Below the pieces are notes generated by a model. The model made no database searches, was not told the DNA's origin, and saw only the letters and a list, made by a program, of their open reading frames with translations. 64,000 nucleotides of DNA from Lichenicoccus sp965213775 (GTDB taxonomy: Bacteria > Pseudomonadota > Alphaproteobacteria > Acetobacterales > Acetobacteraceae): positions 186,001 to 250,000 of the forward strand of contig CBDCAC010000001.1 of assembly GCA_965213775.1 (NCBI GenBank). The letters run 5' to 3'. Positions 11,033-19,175 of the stretch are shown piece by piece. The translations under genes and the position numbers were made by a program. Position 1 is the first letter of the stretch. The number at the start of each line of letters is the position of its first letter.

Positions 11033-11186
11033 GCCGCCCGCCCCAGCGGAGAGCAGGACGGGGGGAGCAGGACGGGGGGTGGCGCGCAGGCTACGGCCGC
11101 TTCGTCCCAGCGGCGTATCGACCGCGCCCGCCGCGGGCGGCTAGATTGCCCGCCGCGGCCCCAGGAGAGGCCAGAGGGAGACGACC

Positions 11187-11756
11187 ATGAGGCGATACCG
11201 ACCGCTCCTCCTCGCGGGCTTGCTGGCCGGCATGTCCGCCGGCGCGCCGGCCGCGACGCGCCACCGTCACGCGGCCCACGAGGTCGGCGCGCCGGTGCTG
11301 CTCAGCCGCCAGCCCGGCACCGCCCAGGACCGGGCGGCGCGCATGCTGAACGCCGAGGACATGCAGGGTGCGGCCCGGCACGGCGAGTCGCCGCTGGTGC
11401 TGGTCGGCTCGGCGCGGCTGGCGGCGCAGGATCCGGGCGCCGCCCCGCGCGGCGACGAGGCGCTGTTCGTGCAGCTGCAATCGGCGAGCCTGTGCGGGTC
11501 CGCCGGCTGCTCGACCTCGGTCTACCTGCGGCACGACCATCGCTGGCGCAAGGTGCTGGATTCCGTGAGCGGACCGATCCGGGTGATGAAGGAGCAGCAC
11601 GCCGGCGCGCACGACCTGCTGGTCGGCAAGAACGACCGCTGGATCTGGGACGGCCACGTCTACCAGGACAGCCTGCAGGCGCCGCCGCTGGCCAACCTCA
11701 GGCGCTCGGTGGAGCAGCACCGGGCGGCGATGCGACATGCGCCGGACCGGTCGTAG
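11187..11756 (+). CDS. Secreted protein of unknown function
   Basis: The 189-residue protein starts with a clear signal peptide (RRYRPLLLAGLLAGMSAG, probable cleavage after GAPAA), so it should be periplasmic. I do not recognise a family. A central region has two cysteines (LCGSAGCSTSVYLRHDH) that could form a disulfide, and aromatic segments follow (DRWIWDGHVYQD). Start ATG 11187 is preceded by GGGAGACGACC, a reasonable ribosome binding site. It stands alone between the glycosyltransferase and a tRNA gene, with no operon partner. Confidence 0.7.
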   Translation: MRRYRPLLLAGLLAGMSAGAPAATRHRHAAHEVGAPVLLSRQPGTAQDRAARMLNAEDMQGAARHGESPLVLVGSARLAAQDPGAAPRGDEALFVQLQSASLCGSAGCSTSVYLRHDHRWRKVLDSVSGPIRVMKEQHAGAHDLLVGKNDRWIWDGHVYQDSLQAPPLANLRRSVEQHRAAMRHAPDRS

Positions 11757-11793
11757 CGGCGACCTGGCGCAGCACAGCGCAACGCCGCACGAT

Positions 11794-11867
11794 TGGAGCG
11801 GATGGAGGGAATCGAACCCTCGTATGCAGCTTGGGAAGCTGCCGTTCTACCATTGAACTACACCCGC
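11794..11867 (-). tRNA. tRNA-Gly (anticodon CCC)
   Basis: Read on the minus strand, the gene begins GCGGGTG and ends with an encoded CCA. The acceptor stem pairs over seven positions with one G-U. The D-arm carries AATGGTAGA, the anticodon loop is TTCCCAA with stem GCAGC/GCTGC, and the T-arm is GGGTTCGATTCCC. The anticodon CCC reads GGG glycine codons, common in such GC-rich genomes. Confidence 0.96.
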
Positions 11868-11978
11868 TTGGCAGACCTTCTATAGGAGCCGGCGCGACGC
11901 TGCGCAATCGAGCGGCGAGGTTGACGGGGTCGTGACGCAGCGACTACAAATCCGGCCCGCCGGGCGCTCGCCCGCTGG

Positions 11979-12031
11979 ACCTCGTGATTTGTCGGGCCGG
12001 CTTGCGGCGAGGCTAAACAAACGCGCTAAGG
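11979..12031 (+). promoter_or_regulatory. SAM-II riboswitch controlling metZ
   Basis: The aptamer shows every hallmark of the SAM-II class. Stem P1 is CCTCG (11980-11984) with CGAGG (12008-12012). The loop begins TGATTTG and continues to CCGGCTTGCGG. The 3' strand GCTAAACAAACGCGCTAA supplies the pseudoknot. The 3' end runs into AAGGAGG, but metZ starts about 85 bases later, so control may be by transcript structure rather than by direct masking of the metZ ribosome site. Binding of SAM should lower metZ expression. Confidence 0.92.
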
Positions 12032-12116
12032 AGGCATCGGCGGAGTTCGGGCGGCGTCTGCCGGGCCGCCGCGCCGTCATCCATGGCGGCCTTTACGGGA
12101 TCACGACCGGGGCACG

Positions 12117-13334
12117 ATGATGAGCGACTCCTCCTACCGCACCGCGACCCGCCTCGTGCATGCCGGGATCGAGCGCACCGTGCACGGCGAGACCAGCGAG
12201 GCGATGTTCCTGACCTCGGGCTTCGTCTACGACAGCGCCGAGCAGGCGGAGGCGACCTTCAAGGGCGAGGCCTCGCACTACCAGTACAGCCGCTTCGGCA
12301 ACCCGACCGTGACCGCGCTCGAGCGCCGGCTGGCCGAGATCGAGGGGGCGGAGGACTGCCGCGCCACCGCGTCGGGGATGGCGGCGGTGCACGGGGCGAT
12401 GCTGAGCCACCTGCGCGCCGGCGACCGCGTGGTGGCGTCGCGCGCGCTGTTCGGCTCGTGCTCCTGGATCGTCTCGACGCTGCTGCCGCGCTACGGCATC
12501 GAGAGCGTGTTCGTCGACGGCCACGATCTCGGGCAGTGGCGTCGCGCACTCTCGCTGCCGACCGCGCTGGTGCTGCTGGAGACGCCGTCCAACCCGATGC
12601 TGGACATCGTCGACCTGCGCGCGGTGTCGGATCTCGCCCACGCCGCCGGCGCGCTGGTGGTGGTCGACAACGTGTTCGCCACCCCGCTGCTGCAGAAGCC
12701 GCTCGAGTTCGGCGCCGACGTGGTGGTGTATTCCTGCACCAAGCATATCGACGGCCAGGGGCGCGTGCTCGGCGGCGCGGTGCTCGGCCGCGCGCGCTGG
12801 GTCGACGAGGTGCTGCAGCCGTTCCTGCGCAATACCGGACCGACCCTGTCGGCGTTCAACGCCTGGGTGCTGCTCAAGGGCCTGGAGACGCTGTCGCTGC
12901 GGGTCGATGCGATGAGCGCCGGCGCCGCACGGGTCGCGGACTGGCTGGCGACGGCGCCCGGCATCGCCCGGGTCTGGTATCCGGCGCGGCCCGATCATCC
13001 GCAGCACGCGCTGGCGATGCGGCAGATGAGCGCCGGCGGCAGCCTGATCGCCTTCGAGCTGGCCCACGCCGAGGGCGGCGGCCAGGCGGCGGCGTTCCGG
13101 ATGATGAACGCCCTGCGCCTGATCGCGGTGTCGAACAATCTCGGCGACAGCCGCTCGCTGGTCACCCATCCCGCCACCACGACGCACATGAGGATCGGTG
13201 CGGCGGAGCGCGCGAAGCTCGGCATCACCGACGGCGTGGTGCGCCTGTCGGTCGGGCTGGAACACCCCGACGACCTGATCGACGATCTCGGCCGGGCGCT
13301 GGCGATGCCGGCGCGGCGCCAGGCGGCCGAATGA
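12117..13334 (+). CDS. metZ: O-succinylhomoserine sulfhydrylase MetZ
   Basis: MetZ is a PLP enzyme that joins sulfide to an O-acylhomoserine to give homocysteine, bypassing cystathionine. The 405-residue protein has the full Cys/Met-metabolism fold: SRFGNPTVTALE near residue 58, ATASGMAAVHGAM for cofactor contacts, VDNVFATPLLQKPLE, and the PLP lysine in YSCTKHIDGQGR. The C-terminal VRLSVGLEHPDDL is the usual end of the family. It may start at ATG 12117 or 12120. A SAM-II riboswitch precedes it. apaG and folE follow in the same direction, the metZ-apaG neighbourhood being common in alphaproteobacteria. Confidence 0.95.
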   Translation: MMSDSSYRTATRLVHAGIERTVHGETSEAMFLTSGFVYDSAEQAEATFKGEASHYQYSRFGNPTVTALERRLAEIEGAEDCRATASGMAAVHGAMLSHLRAGDRVVASRALFGSCSWIVSTLLPRYGIESVFVDGHDLGQWRRALSLPTALVLLETPSNPMLDIVDLRAVSDLAHAAGALVVVDNVFATPLLQKPLEFGADVVVYSCTKHIDGQGRVLGGAVLGRARWVDEVLQPFLRNTGPTLSAFNAWVLLKGLETLSLRVDAMSAGAARVADWLATAPGIARVWYPARPDHPQHALAMRQMSAGGSLIAFELAHAEGGGQAAAFRMMNALRLIAVSNNLGDSRSLVTHPATTTHMRIGAAERAKLGITDGVVRLSVGLEHPDDLIDDLGRALAMPARRQAAE

Positions 13335-13377
13335 ACCGGGACGCCGGGCGGGATCGCATGATGCGAGGAAGCAGGCC

Positions 13378-13848
13378 ATGAAGGACGACCGGGTGACCGC
13401 CGCCGCCGTAGGGGGAGCCGGCGGCCCGCTCGCCGAGACGGGCGGTGCGGAGGACTACTGCGCGACCACGCGCGGCATCAAGGTCAGCGTGCGGCCGTTC
13501 TACCTCGAGGACCAGTCGCAGCCCGACGAGCGCCAGTTCGTCTGGGCCTACCGGGTGCGTATCGAGAACCACGGCGCGGAGAACGTGCGCCTGCTGCGGC
13601 GCACCTGGCACATAACCGACGGCCGCGGCCGCACCCAGCACGTCCAAGGCGACGGGGTGCTCGGCGAGCAGCCGCAGATGGGTCCGGGCGAGGCCTTCGA
13701 GTACACCTCCGGCACGCCGCTGGAGACCCCCTCCGGCTTCATGACCGGGGCCTACCACATGGTCAGCACCGGGTCGGGGGAGCCGTTCGACGTCCGCATC
13801 CCGACCTTCAGCCTCGACAGCCCGCACCAGTCCGGGCTGATCCACTGA
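13378..13848 (+). CDS. apaG: ApaG domain protein
   Basis: ApaG is a small fibronectin-III-like beta-sandwich protein linked to divalent cations and diadenosine tetraphosphate metabolism; its molecular role is still unclear. The 156-residue protein has an extra N-terminal tail of about 30 residues and then the conserved core: VSVRPFYLEDQS, FVWAYRVRIENHG, RRTWHITDGRGR, and GEAFEYTSGTPLETPSGFMTGAY. GAGGAAG lies upstream of ATG 13378. The stop overlaps the start of folE (TGATG), implying coupled translation. Confidence 0.93.
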   Translation: MKDDRVTAAAVGGAGGPLAETGGAEDYCATTRGIKVSVRPFYLEDQSQPDERQFVWAYRVRIENHGAENVRLLRRTWHITDGRGRTQHVQGDGVLGEQPQMGPGEAFEYTSGTPLETPSGFMTGAYHMVSTGSGEPFDVRIPTFSLDSPHQSGLIH

Positions 13849-14525
13849 TGGACCTGATCGCCAAGCCGCCCATGCCGGGCCGGTCCGTGCCCGATCTGGC
13901 GGGGTCCGGTCCGGGGCAGGCGGTGCTGGCCGGCGGGGACCGCCCGACCCAGGAGGAGGCCGAGGCGGCGGTGCGCACCCTGCTGCGCTGGGCCGGCGAG
14001 GATCCGGGGCGCGAGGGCCTGCTCGACACGCCGGGCCGGGTGGTGCGCTCCTACGACGAGTTCTTCCGCGGCTACCAAGTCGATCCGGTGGCGCTGCTGG
14101 CCACCACCTTCACCGAGGTCGGCGGCTACGACGAGATCGTGCTGCTGCGCGACATACGCATCGAGAGCCACTGCGAGCACCACATGGTGCCGATCGTCGG
14201 CGTCTGCCACGTCGCCTACCTGCCGCGCACCCGGGTGGTCGGCATCAGCAAGCTCGCGCGCGTGGTCGAGGCCTACGCGCGGCGGCTGCAGATCCAGGAG
14301 CGGCTGACCGCGCAGATCGCCGGCACCATCGACGAGGTGCTGCAGCCGCACGGCACCGCGGTGATCATCGAGGCCGGCCACCAGTGCATGACCACGCGCG
14401 GCGTGCACCAGCCGGGGGTGAGCATGGTGACCAGCCGCATGCTCGGCGCCTTCCGAGACGACGCCGTGACGCGCGGCGAGCTGCTCTCGATGATCGGCCC
14501 CAGGCGCACCCAGCGCTTCGACTAG
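13848..14525 (+). CDS. folE: GTP cyclohydrolase I FolE
   Basis: FolE converts GTP to 7,8-dihydroneopterin triphosphate, the first step to folate. The 225-residue protein has about 40 variable N-terminal residues and then the catalytic fold. Zinc-site residues are seen in ESHCEHHMVP and in GHQCMTTRG; VGISKLARVVEAYARRLQIQE and the C-terminal RGELLSMI are typical. It overlaps apaG by one base and is followed by a stable hairpin, so it is probably the last gene of the metZ-apaG-folE operon. Confidence 0.96.
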   Translation: MDLIAKPPMPGRSVPDLAGSGPGQAVLAGGDRPTQEEAEAAVRTLLRWAGEDPGREGLLDTPGRVVRSYDEFFRGYQVDPVALLATTFTEVGGYDEIVLLRDIRIESHCEHHMVPIVGVCHVAYLPRTRVVGISKLARVVEAYARRLQIQERLTAQIAGTIDEVLQPHGTAVIIEAGHQCMTTRGVHQPGVSMVTSRMLGAFRDDAVTRGELLSMIGPRRTQRFD

Positions 14526-14551
14526 CCCCGGCGCCTCGGAGCCGGCCGGGG
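14526..14551 (+). terminator. Hairpin downstream of folE
   Basis: CCCCGGC at 14526-14532 pairs with GCCGGGG at 14545-14551, beginning right after the folE stop codon. There is no clear run of T residues, so it may be a stability hairpin or part of factor-assisted termination. Confidence 0.5.
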
Positions 14552-14684
14552 GGCGGCCTTGCCTGGCCCGCCGCCTTGGCATAGAAGATCCGCAACGAAA
14601 AAATCCTTTGCGCCGACGCCGGGAACGCCACATGGTCTTGGGGACACGCAGCGTCGTCCTGCACCGGCGTGATCGGATGCCCCG

Positions 14685-15632
14685 TTGAGCGGCATCGTGA
14701 CGCTCGGCGAGATCCTGGTCGAGATCATGGCCGAGACGCGCGGCGAAGGCTTTCGCGTCCCGCTCGCCCTGGTCGGACCTTTCCCCTCCGGCGCCCCCGC
14801 GATCTTCATCGACCAGGTGGCGCGCCTGGGACATCCGGCCGGCATCATCTCCTGCGTCGGCGACGACGATTTCGGCCGGCTCAACATCGAGCGCCTGCGC
14901 GCCGACGGGGTCGACGTCTCCGCGATCCGCGTGCTGCCCGGCCACGCCACCGGCAGCGCCTTCGTGCGCTACCGCGAGGACGGCGAGCGCGACTTCGTCT
15001 TCAACATCCGCCACAGCGCGTCGGCCGAGACGCGGCTCACCGAGGCCGCGCGCGTCCTGCTCGAGGGCTGCGGCCATCTGCACGTCGTGGGGTCGTCGCT
15101 GTTCTCGCCGCACCTGGTCGAGGAGGCCGGCGGCGCGGTCGAGCAGGTCAGGCGTCGCGGCGGCACGGTGTCGTTCGATCCCAACGTGCGCAAGGAGATG
15201 CTGGTGCTGCCGGGGGTGCGCGAGGCGCTGCTGCATATGCTGCGCCGCTGCGACCTGTTCCTGCCGAGCGGGAGCGAGCTTACGCTGCTGACCGAGGCCA
15301 CGTCGGAGGCCGGGGCGATCGACGAGATCCTGGGGCTCGGCGTGCCGGCGATCGTGGTCAAGCGCGGCGCCGACGGCGCCAGCTACCACGCCCCCGGCGA
15401 GACCGTGCGGATGCCCGCCTTCGAGGTCCGCGAGGTCGATCCGACCGGGGCCGGCGACTGCTTCGGCGCCACCTTCGTGACCTGCCGCCGGCTCGGCCAC
15501 GACGTCGGCCGCAGCCTGCGCTATGCCTGCGCCAGCGGCGCGCGCGCGGTGGGCGCGCGCGGACCGATGCAGGGCGCGTCGGGGTGGGCCGAGCTGGACG
15601 CGCTGATCGCCTCGTCGGAGCCTTCGCAGTGA
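14685..15632 (+). CDS. PfkB-family sugar kinase, probable tagatose kinase
   Basis: The 315-residue ribokinase-fold protein should phosphorylate a ketose, most likely D-tagatose to its 6-phosphate. It shows GEILVEIMAE at the start, the substrate segment GHPAGIISCVGDDDFG, FDPNVRKEML in the middle, and the anion-hole motif DPTGAGDCFGA near residue 250 with the catalytic aspartate. The TTG start at 14685 is the only reasonable one ahead of the conserved N-terminus. It overlaps the next gene by four bases. The specificity is inferred from the GatZ-like and polyol dehydrogenase neighbours, a combination characterised in Agrobacterium for galactitol and altritol use. Confidence 0.85.
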   Translation: MSGIVTLGEILVEIMAETRGEGFRVPLALVGPFPSGAPAIFIDQVARLGHPAGIISCVGDDDFGRLNIERLRADGVDVSAIRVLPGHATGSAFVRYREDGERDFVFNIRHSASAETRLTEAARVLLEGCGHLHVVGSSLFSPHLVEEAGGAVEQVRRRGGTVSFDPNVRKEMLVLPGVREALLHMLRRCDLFLPSGSELTLLTEATSEAGAIDEILGLGVPAIVVKRGADGASYHAPGETVRMPAFEVREVDPTGAGDCFGATFVTCRRLGHDVGRSLRYACASGARAVGARGPMQGASGWAELDALIASSEPSQ

Positions 15633-16921
15633 GCGCCGACGCCCTGCTCTCGCTGCGCGGGCGACGGCAGGCCGGCCACCCGGCCGGCATCACCTCGGTC
15701 TGCTCCGCCCACGAGCTGGTGATCGAGGCGGCGCTGCTGCAGGCGGTCGAGGACGACGGCCCGGCGTTGATCGAGGCCACCTGCAACCAGGTCAACCAGG
15801 AGGGCGGCTATACCGGGATGCGGCCGGCCGAGTTCCGCCGCCTCGTGGAGACGATCGCGGATCGCGTCGGCCTGCCGCGGCACCGGCTGATCCTCGGCGG
15901 CGACCATCTCGGCCCGAACCCGTGGAAGCACCTGCCGGCACCCGAGGCGATGCGGCGTGCACGCGAGATGATCGCGGCCTACGCCGCCGCCGGCTACGAG
16001 AAGCTGCATCTCGACGCCAGCATGGGCTGCCGCGACGAGCCCGCCGCACTGGCCGACGAGGAGATCGCGCGCCGCGCCGCCGGCCTCGCCGGCGCCGCCG
16101 AGGCGGCGGCGATCGCGCGGCCGGTCTACATCATCGGCACCGAGGTGCCGACGCCGGGGGGTGCGACCGAGGCGCTCGACCATCTCCGGCCCACCTCGCC
16201 CGAGGCGGTGCTCGCGACCTACGCCGTGCACGAGCGCGCGTTTCGCGACGTTGCGGCCTGGGAGCGGGTGATCGCCATCGTGGTGCAGCCCGGGGTCGAG
16301 TTCGCCGACGAGGAGGTGGCACTCTACGATCCTGCGCGCGCCGTGGCGCTGTCGGCGGCGCTCGACCGCATGCCGGGCCTGGTCTACGAGGCGCACTCCA
16401 CCGACTATCAGCCGCAGCCCGCCCTGCGCCGGCTGGTGCAGGACGGGTTCGCCATCCTCAAGGTCGGCCCGGCACTCAGCTTCGCGCTGCGCGAGGCGCT
16501 GTACGGCCTGGACGCGATCGCCGGGATCCTGCGGCCTGGCGAGCCGTCGCTGGTCGAGGCGATGGAGGCGGCGATGCTGGCGAACCCGCGCCACTGGCAG
16601 ACGCACTACCGCGGAACCCCGACGCAGCAGCGGATGCGCCGGCACTACAGCTACAGCGACCGCATCCGCTACTACTGGCCGTCGCCCGAGGCGCGGGCGG
16701 CGGTCGAGGCGCTGTTCGAGCGGCTGCAGGGATTGCGCATCCCCCAGACCCTGATCAGCCAGTACCTGCCACGCTTGCACGAGCGGGTGCTGACGCGGGC
16801 GGTGCCGCCGGAGCCGCGCCGGCTGGTGATCGAGAGCGTGCGCGACGTGCTGCGCGTCTATGGCGGGGCCGCGGCCGAACGCGCCACGACCGGGCGGGCG
16901 GCCGCAGCATCGACTCCGTAA
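15629..16921 (+). CDS. GatZ/KbaZ-like protein, probable D-tagatose-6-phosphate 4-epimerase
   Basis: The 430-residue protein belongs to the family annotated as the non-catalytic subunit of class II tagatose-bisphosphate aldolase. Recognisable parts are GITSVCSAHELVIEAAL, EATCNQVNQEGGYTGM, ILGGDHLGPNPWK, and VYIIGTEVPTPGGA. The genuine aldolase subunit (GatY/KbaY) is absent here. In Agrobacterium, a homologue beside a tagatose kinase converts tagatose 6-phosphate to fructose 6-phosphate, and I infer the same role. The GTG start at 15629 overlaps the kinase stop (GTGA), giving tight coupling. Longer in-frame extensions run inside the kinase gene and are not used. Confidence 0.82.
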   Translation: MSADALLSLRGRRQAGHPAGITSVCSAHELVIEAALLQAVEDDGPALIEATCNQVNQEGGYTGMRPAEFRRLVETIADRVGLPRHRLILGGDHLGPNPWKHLPAPEAMRRAREMIAAYAAAGYEKLHLDASMGCRDEPAALADEEIARRAAGLAGAAEAAAIARPVYIIGTEVPTPGGATEALDHLRPTSPEAVLATYAVHERAFRDVAAWERVIAIVVQPGVEFADEEVALYDPARAVALSAALDRMPGLVYEAHSTDYQPQPALRRLVQDGFAILKVGPALSFALREALYGLDAIAGILRPGEPSLVEAMEAAMLANPRHWQTHYRGTPTQQRMRRHYSYSDRIRYYWPSPEARAAVEALFERLQGLRIPQTLISQYLPRLHERVLTRAVPPEPRRLVIESVRDVLRVYGGAAAERATTGRAAAASTP

Positions 16922-16957
16922 CGCTCCGCTTGCTATGGAAACACCGAGGGAAAGACG

Positions 16958-17743
16958 ATGCAGCTCGAAGGCAGGACGGCGATCATCACCGGGGCGGCAC
17001 GCGGCATCGGCCGTGCCATCGCCGAGCGCTATGCCCGCGAGGGCGCGCGGGTGGCGGTCACCGACCTGAACGAGGCCGGCGCCAACGAGGTCGCGGGCAG
17101 CATCGGCGCCGGCTGCTTCGGCGTGGCTCTGGACGTGACGCGGCAGGATTCCATCGATGCGGCGATGCGCACGGTGATCGAGCGCACCGGCCGGCTGGAC
17201 ATCCTGGTCAACAATGCCGGCATCTTCGACATGGCGCCGACGCTCGAGATCACCCGCGAGAGCTACCGCAGGGTCTATGCGGTCAATTTCGAGGGATCGC
17301 TGTTCACCCTGCAGGCGGCGGCGCGGCAGATGATCGCCCAGGGCCGCAACCAGCGCGGGGTGGCCGGCAAGATCATCAACCTCGCCTCGCAGGCCGGCCG
17401 GCGCGGCGAGGCGCTGGTGGCGATCTACTGCTCGTCGAAGGCCGCCATCATCAGCCTGACCCAGAGCGCCGGCCTGGACCTGATCCGGCACGGCATCAAC
17501 GTGAACGCGATCGCCCCCGGCGTGGTCGACAACGAGCACTGGGACGACGTGGATGCGCGCTTTGCCCGCCACGAAAGGCTGCCGCTCGGCGAGAAGAAGC
17601 GGACGGTCGGCGCCGCGGTGCCGTTCGGCCGCATGGCCCGCCCGGACGAGATCGCCGGCATGGCGATGTTCCTGGCCAGCGACGATGCCGACTACGTCGT
17701 CGCCCAGACCTACAACGTCGATGGGGGCAACTGGATGAGCTGA
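16958..17743 (+). CDS. Short-chain polyol dehydrogenase (SmoS / galactitol dehydrogenase type)
   Basis: This 261-residue SDR oxidises a sugar alcohol with NAD+, giving a ketose for the upstream kinase. The Rossmann motif TGAARGIG is at residues 12-19, and acidic VTDLNEA suits NAD+ preference. NNAG is near residue 88 and the catalytic YCSSK near 155. The C-terminal VAQTYNVDGGNWMS is exactly what I expect of sorbitol/galactitol 2-dehydrogenases of the SmoS group. It lies 36 bases after the GatZ-like gene with GGGAAAG before the ATG. Galactitol to D-tagatose is the reaction most consistent with the neighbours, but sorbitol to fructose is possible. Confidence 0.88.
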   Translation: MQLEGRTAIITGAARGIGRAIAERYAREGARVAVTDLNEAGANEVAGSIGAGCFGVALDVTRQDSIDAAMRTVIERTGRLDILVNNAGIFDMAPTLEITRESYRRVYAVNFEGSLFTLQAAARQMIAQGRNQRGVAGKIINLASQAGRRGEALVAIYCSSKAAIISLTQSAGLDLIRHGINVNAIAPGVVDNEHWDDVDARFARHERLPLGEKKRTVGAAVPFGRMARPDEIAGMAMFLASDDADYVVAQTYNVDGGNWMS

Positions 17744-17798
17744 GCCCGCGCAAGACCCCGAGAGCGTTCCGACCAAGATACGACAGAGGAAACCAAGA

Positions 17799-19124
17799 GT
17801 GACATACAAGAAGCTCCCGCTGGCGACGGGCCTCGCCCTCGCCGCCCTGCCGATGCTGGCGCAGGGCGCGCGCGCGGACTCCACCCTGACCATCGCGACC
17901 GTGAACAACGTCCAGATGATCGAGATGCAGAAGCTCTCGCCGATCTTCGAGAAGCAGCATCCCGGCATCCACCTGCGCTGGGTGGTGCTGGAGGAGAACG
18001 TGCTGCGTCAGCGCGTGACCACCGACATCGCGACCCAGGGCGGCCAGTTCGACATCCTGACCATCGGCAACTACGAGGTGCCGATCTGGGCCAAGCAGAA
18101 ATGGCTGGCCTCGTTCGACAACCTGCCGGCCTCCTACGACCTCGACGACGTGCTGGCGCCGGTGCGCGCCGGCCTGACCTACGACGGCAAGCTCTACGCC
18201 CTGCCCTTCTACGGCGAGAGCGTGATGACGCTGTATCGCACCGACCTGTTCAAGAAGGCGGGCCTGACGATGCCGGCCGCGCCCACCTACACCGAGATCC
18301 GCGGGTTCGCCGACAAGATCACCGACAAGTCGAACCAGATCTACGGCATGTGCCTGCGCGGCAAGCCCGGCTGGGGCGAGAACATGGCGTATTTCTCCAC
18401 GCTGGTGACAGCGATGGGCGGCCAGTGGTTCGACGATTCCTACAAGCCGACGATCAACACGCCGGCCTGGAAGGCGGCGCTGACCTACTATGACGGCATC
18501 ATGAAGGCCGACGGCCCGCCGGGCGCCTCGTCGAACGGCTTCAACGAGAACCTCTCGCTGTTCTCGTCGGGCCATTGCGGCATGTGGATCGACGCGACCA
18601 GCGCCGCCGGCACCGTTTACGACAAGAAGCAGTCGCAGGTCGCCGACGAGGTCGGCTTCGCGGCCCTGCCCACCGGCACCTTCAAGGGCGGCCCGACCTG
18701 GCTGTGGTCGTGGAACCTCGGCATCCCGGCCTCGTCCAAGCAGATCGACGCGGCGCGCACCTTCATCACCTGGGCGACCTCGAAGGAGTATATCGACCTG
18801 GTGGCCAAGACCGATGGCTGGGTGAACATCCCGCCCGGCACCCGGACCTCGTCCTACACCAATCCCGACTACAAGCAGGTGGCGCCGTTCGCGGATTTCG
18901 TGCTGCGGGCGATCGACCAGTCCAACCCGACCGGCCAGACCGAGCATCACCGTCCCTACACGGGCGCGCAGTTCGTCGGCATCGCACCGTTCCAGGCCAT
19001 CGGCACCCAGGTCGGACAGACCATCGCCGCGACCCTGAGCGGCTCGATGTCGGTGAGCCAGGCCCTGGCATCGGCTAACTCGGCCGCCGGACGCGCGGTG
19101 CGTCAGGCCGGCTACGAGAAGTAG
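17799..19124 (+). CDS. Sugar-alcohol ABC transporter substrate-binding protein (SmoE-like)
   Basis: This 441-residue periplasmic protein should capture a polyol or monosaccharide. A signal peptide (YKKLPLATGLALAALPMLAQG, cleavage after ARA) is followed by family-1 extracellular binding-protein features: FEKQHPGIHLRWV, FDILTIGNYEVPIW, LPFYGESVMTLYRTDLFKK, and GPTWLWSWNLGIP. The GTG start is preceded by AGAGGAAAC. It follows the dehydrogenase in the same direction. The usual membrane and ATPase genes do not follow; a strong hairpin and a convergent gene come next, so the protein must use a transporter encoded elsewhere or be a remnant of a larger operon. Confidence 0.9.
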   Translation: MTYKKLPLATGLALAALPMLAQGARADSTLTIATVNNVQMIEMQKLSPIFEKQHPGIHLRWVVLEENVLRQRVTTDIATQGGQFDILTIGNYEVPIWAKQKWLASFDNLPASYDLDDVLAPVRAGLTYDGKLYALPFYGESVMTLYRTDLFKKAGLTMPAAPTYTEIRGFADKITDKSNQIYGMCLRGKPGWGENMAYFSTLVTAMGGQWFDDSYKPTINTPAWKAALTYYDGIMKADGPPGASSNGFNENLSLFSSGHCGMWIDATSAAGTVYDKKQSQVADEVGFAALPTGTFKGGPTWLWSWNLGIPASSKQIDAARTFITWATSKEYIDLVAKTDGWVNIPPGTRTSSYTNPDYKQVAPFADFVLRAIDQSNPTGQTEHHRPYTGAQFVGIAPFQAIGTQVGQTIAATLSGSMSVSQALASANSAAGRAVRQAGYEK

Positions 19125-19135
19125 GGCGCACGGCA

Positions 19136-19159
19136 CGGCGGGACCGCGAGGTCCCGCCG
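19136..19159. terminator. Bidirectional hairpin terminator candidate
   Basis: A perfect 10-bp stem (19136-19145 with 19150-19159) is closed by a GCGA tetraloop of the GNRA type. It lies between convergent genes and probably ends both transcripts. No T-run follows on the plus strand. Confidence 0.7.
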
Positions 19160-19175
19160 CTTCGGCTAGGTCTGC

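Noticed and set aside
11040..11090. Two GAGCAGGACGGGG units after the glycosyltransferase
   Set aside because: The repeat is short and simple, and no second structure or gene depends on it.
11794..11867. tRNA-Gly as an integration site of a mobile element
   Set aside because: No integrase and no duplicated tRNA 3' end were seen nearby, and composition is unchanged on both sides.
11932..12120. Short open frame over the metZ leader
   Set aside because: It coincides with the SAM-II aptamer, whose conserved bases explain the sequence better.
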